From contig CM067082.1 of assembly GCA_034008185.1 (NCBI GenBank), forward strand, positions 102,295,311 to 102,359,310: a DNA stretch of 64,000 nucleotides, in the 5' to 3' direction. The notes below the pieces were generated by a model. The model had not been told where the DNA came from. It worked only from the letters and a program-made list of their open reading frames with translations, and ran no database searches. Positions 63,291-64,000 of the stretch are shown piece after piece; the first letter of the stretch is position 1; each line of letters begins with the position of its first letter. The stretch comes from Gorsachius magnificus. Taxonomy: Eukaryota; Chordata; Aves; Pelecaniformes; Ardeidae. Both the position numbers and the translations under genes were made by a program.

Positions 63291-64000
63291 AAGCACTATT
63301 CTTACTGAAAACCACAGACGGAATCTGAGCTGAGTTTTCCTAGGGTAAAAAAGAAAGAGACAATATCAGAACGTGAGTCAGGATCGGAACCTCCCCGGCC
63401 TTTTCCACCCAGGACGTCTGGTAGTATCATCATTATCATAGCAGAAAATAATTTACTTCAAGCCTTACTTCTAGCTCAGAAACCAAAAGGAAATACTTGG
63501 TGCCTGTGCCAGGTACACTCAGCTCCTGAATAGATTGAAGGACTATCTGAATGGATTTAATAACTTTCTCTACATGGATCATATTTAAAGGGTATAAATA
63601 ACCAGAGCAAAAACTGGAACAGAGATGGATTTATATTACTAATATTTTTTTAAAAAATTTTTCTGATGGGAAAATGGAAAAAAGTAGGGACTTAAAAATA
63701 CCTTTTTTCCTTGTGTTATGCTTTCTGTCAGATTTTGTACTATAGAGACCTAAAGAACATTTTTTGGCAAAATACCAAGCTAAATACAACGTGGTGTAAG
63801 TTCCTAATAATGGAAAGAAAGTTGTGGTGGGAAAGTGTCTAGAGCAGATTTTGTAGACAGAAGGTCCCCGAATTGGCTGCAAAAACAATTTCTTTTTCAG
63901 AATGTCTTCCTCATTTTGAAAATATAAATAGCTCTAATTAAATGCCCCAACCTTTTTCTTTTCTTATGAGTAGGAAGTGGAGTTGTAAAAGATTGATTTT
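63291..64000. other. Intergenic sequence to window end
   Basis: AT-rich unique DNA with a TATCATCATTATCATAGC stretch at about 63424, possibly the continuation of the SINE tail. No gene seen. Confidence 0.6.

Noticed and set aside
17651..64000. A second protein-coding gene, tRNA, rRNA or CRISPR-like array
   Set aside because: No exon chain with known domains, no cloverleaf-forming sequence apart from the diverged SINE, and no regularly spaced repeats were found.

Overview
The window is vertebrate nuclear DNA, almost certainly from a bird. It holds the last five coding exons and the 3' UTR of one gene, GLI3, on the + strand, followed by about 46 kb of non-coding DNA. A bird is suggested by the spacing of the gene, the low repeat load, the presence of CR1 LINEs of several ages as the main interspersed repeat, a MIR-like tRNA SINE relic, and several worn palindromic repeats with a GTCAATGG-like core of the sort seen in birds, crocodilians and turtles. 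A crocodilian or turtle is less likely because young repeats are so few.

Layout: 1-2345 is intron. GLI3 exons lie at 2346-2495, 3096-3260, 5772-6062, 9299-9626 and 10788-13078 (stop included), all with GT-AG junctions and in a consistent frame. Together they encode 1074 residues. The first residue is the first zinc-binding His of zinc finger 1 (human position about 500). The rest covers fingers 2-5, the processing region, six PKA-type RRxS sites and the C-terminal activator region. The 3' UTR runs from 13079 to about 17650, where an AATAAA signal ends the gene.

Downstream no exon of a second gene can be supported. In mammals the next gene on this side is INHBA, far away, and the same gene desert fits here. 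The desert contains GC-rich blocks at about 20.2-25.7 kb and 39.8-40.6 kb, with a hand-counted CpG island at 24181-24480. CR1 pieces lie at 36.1-37.2 kb, 48.1-49.3 kb (the youngest and longest) and 61.4-62.8 kb, and a MIR-like SINE lies at 63.1-63.3 kb. Several AT-rich blocks dense in homeodomain, TCF and E-box type motifs look like candidate conserved enhancers.

No previously undescribed gene system was found. The most useful leads are a perfect CTCF core in the upstream intron (1284-1295), the CpG island in the desert, a roughly 110-bp sequence present twice (54211-54323 and 59953-60066), a homeodomain-motif cluster at 45.2 kb, and a 14-bp palindromic E-box at 50.87 kb. Conservation cannot be seen from one sequence, so all enhancer proposals are inference.
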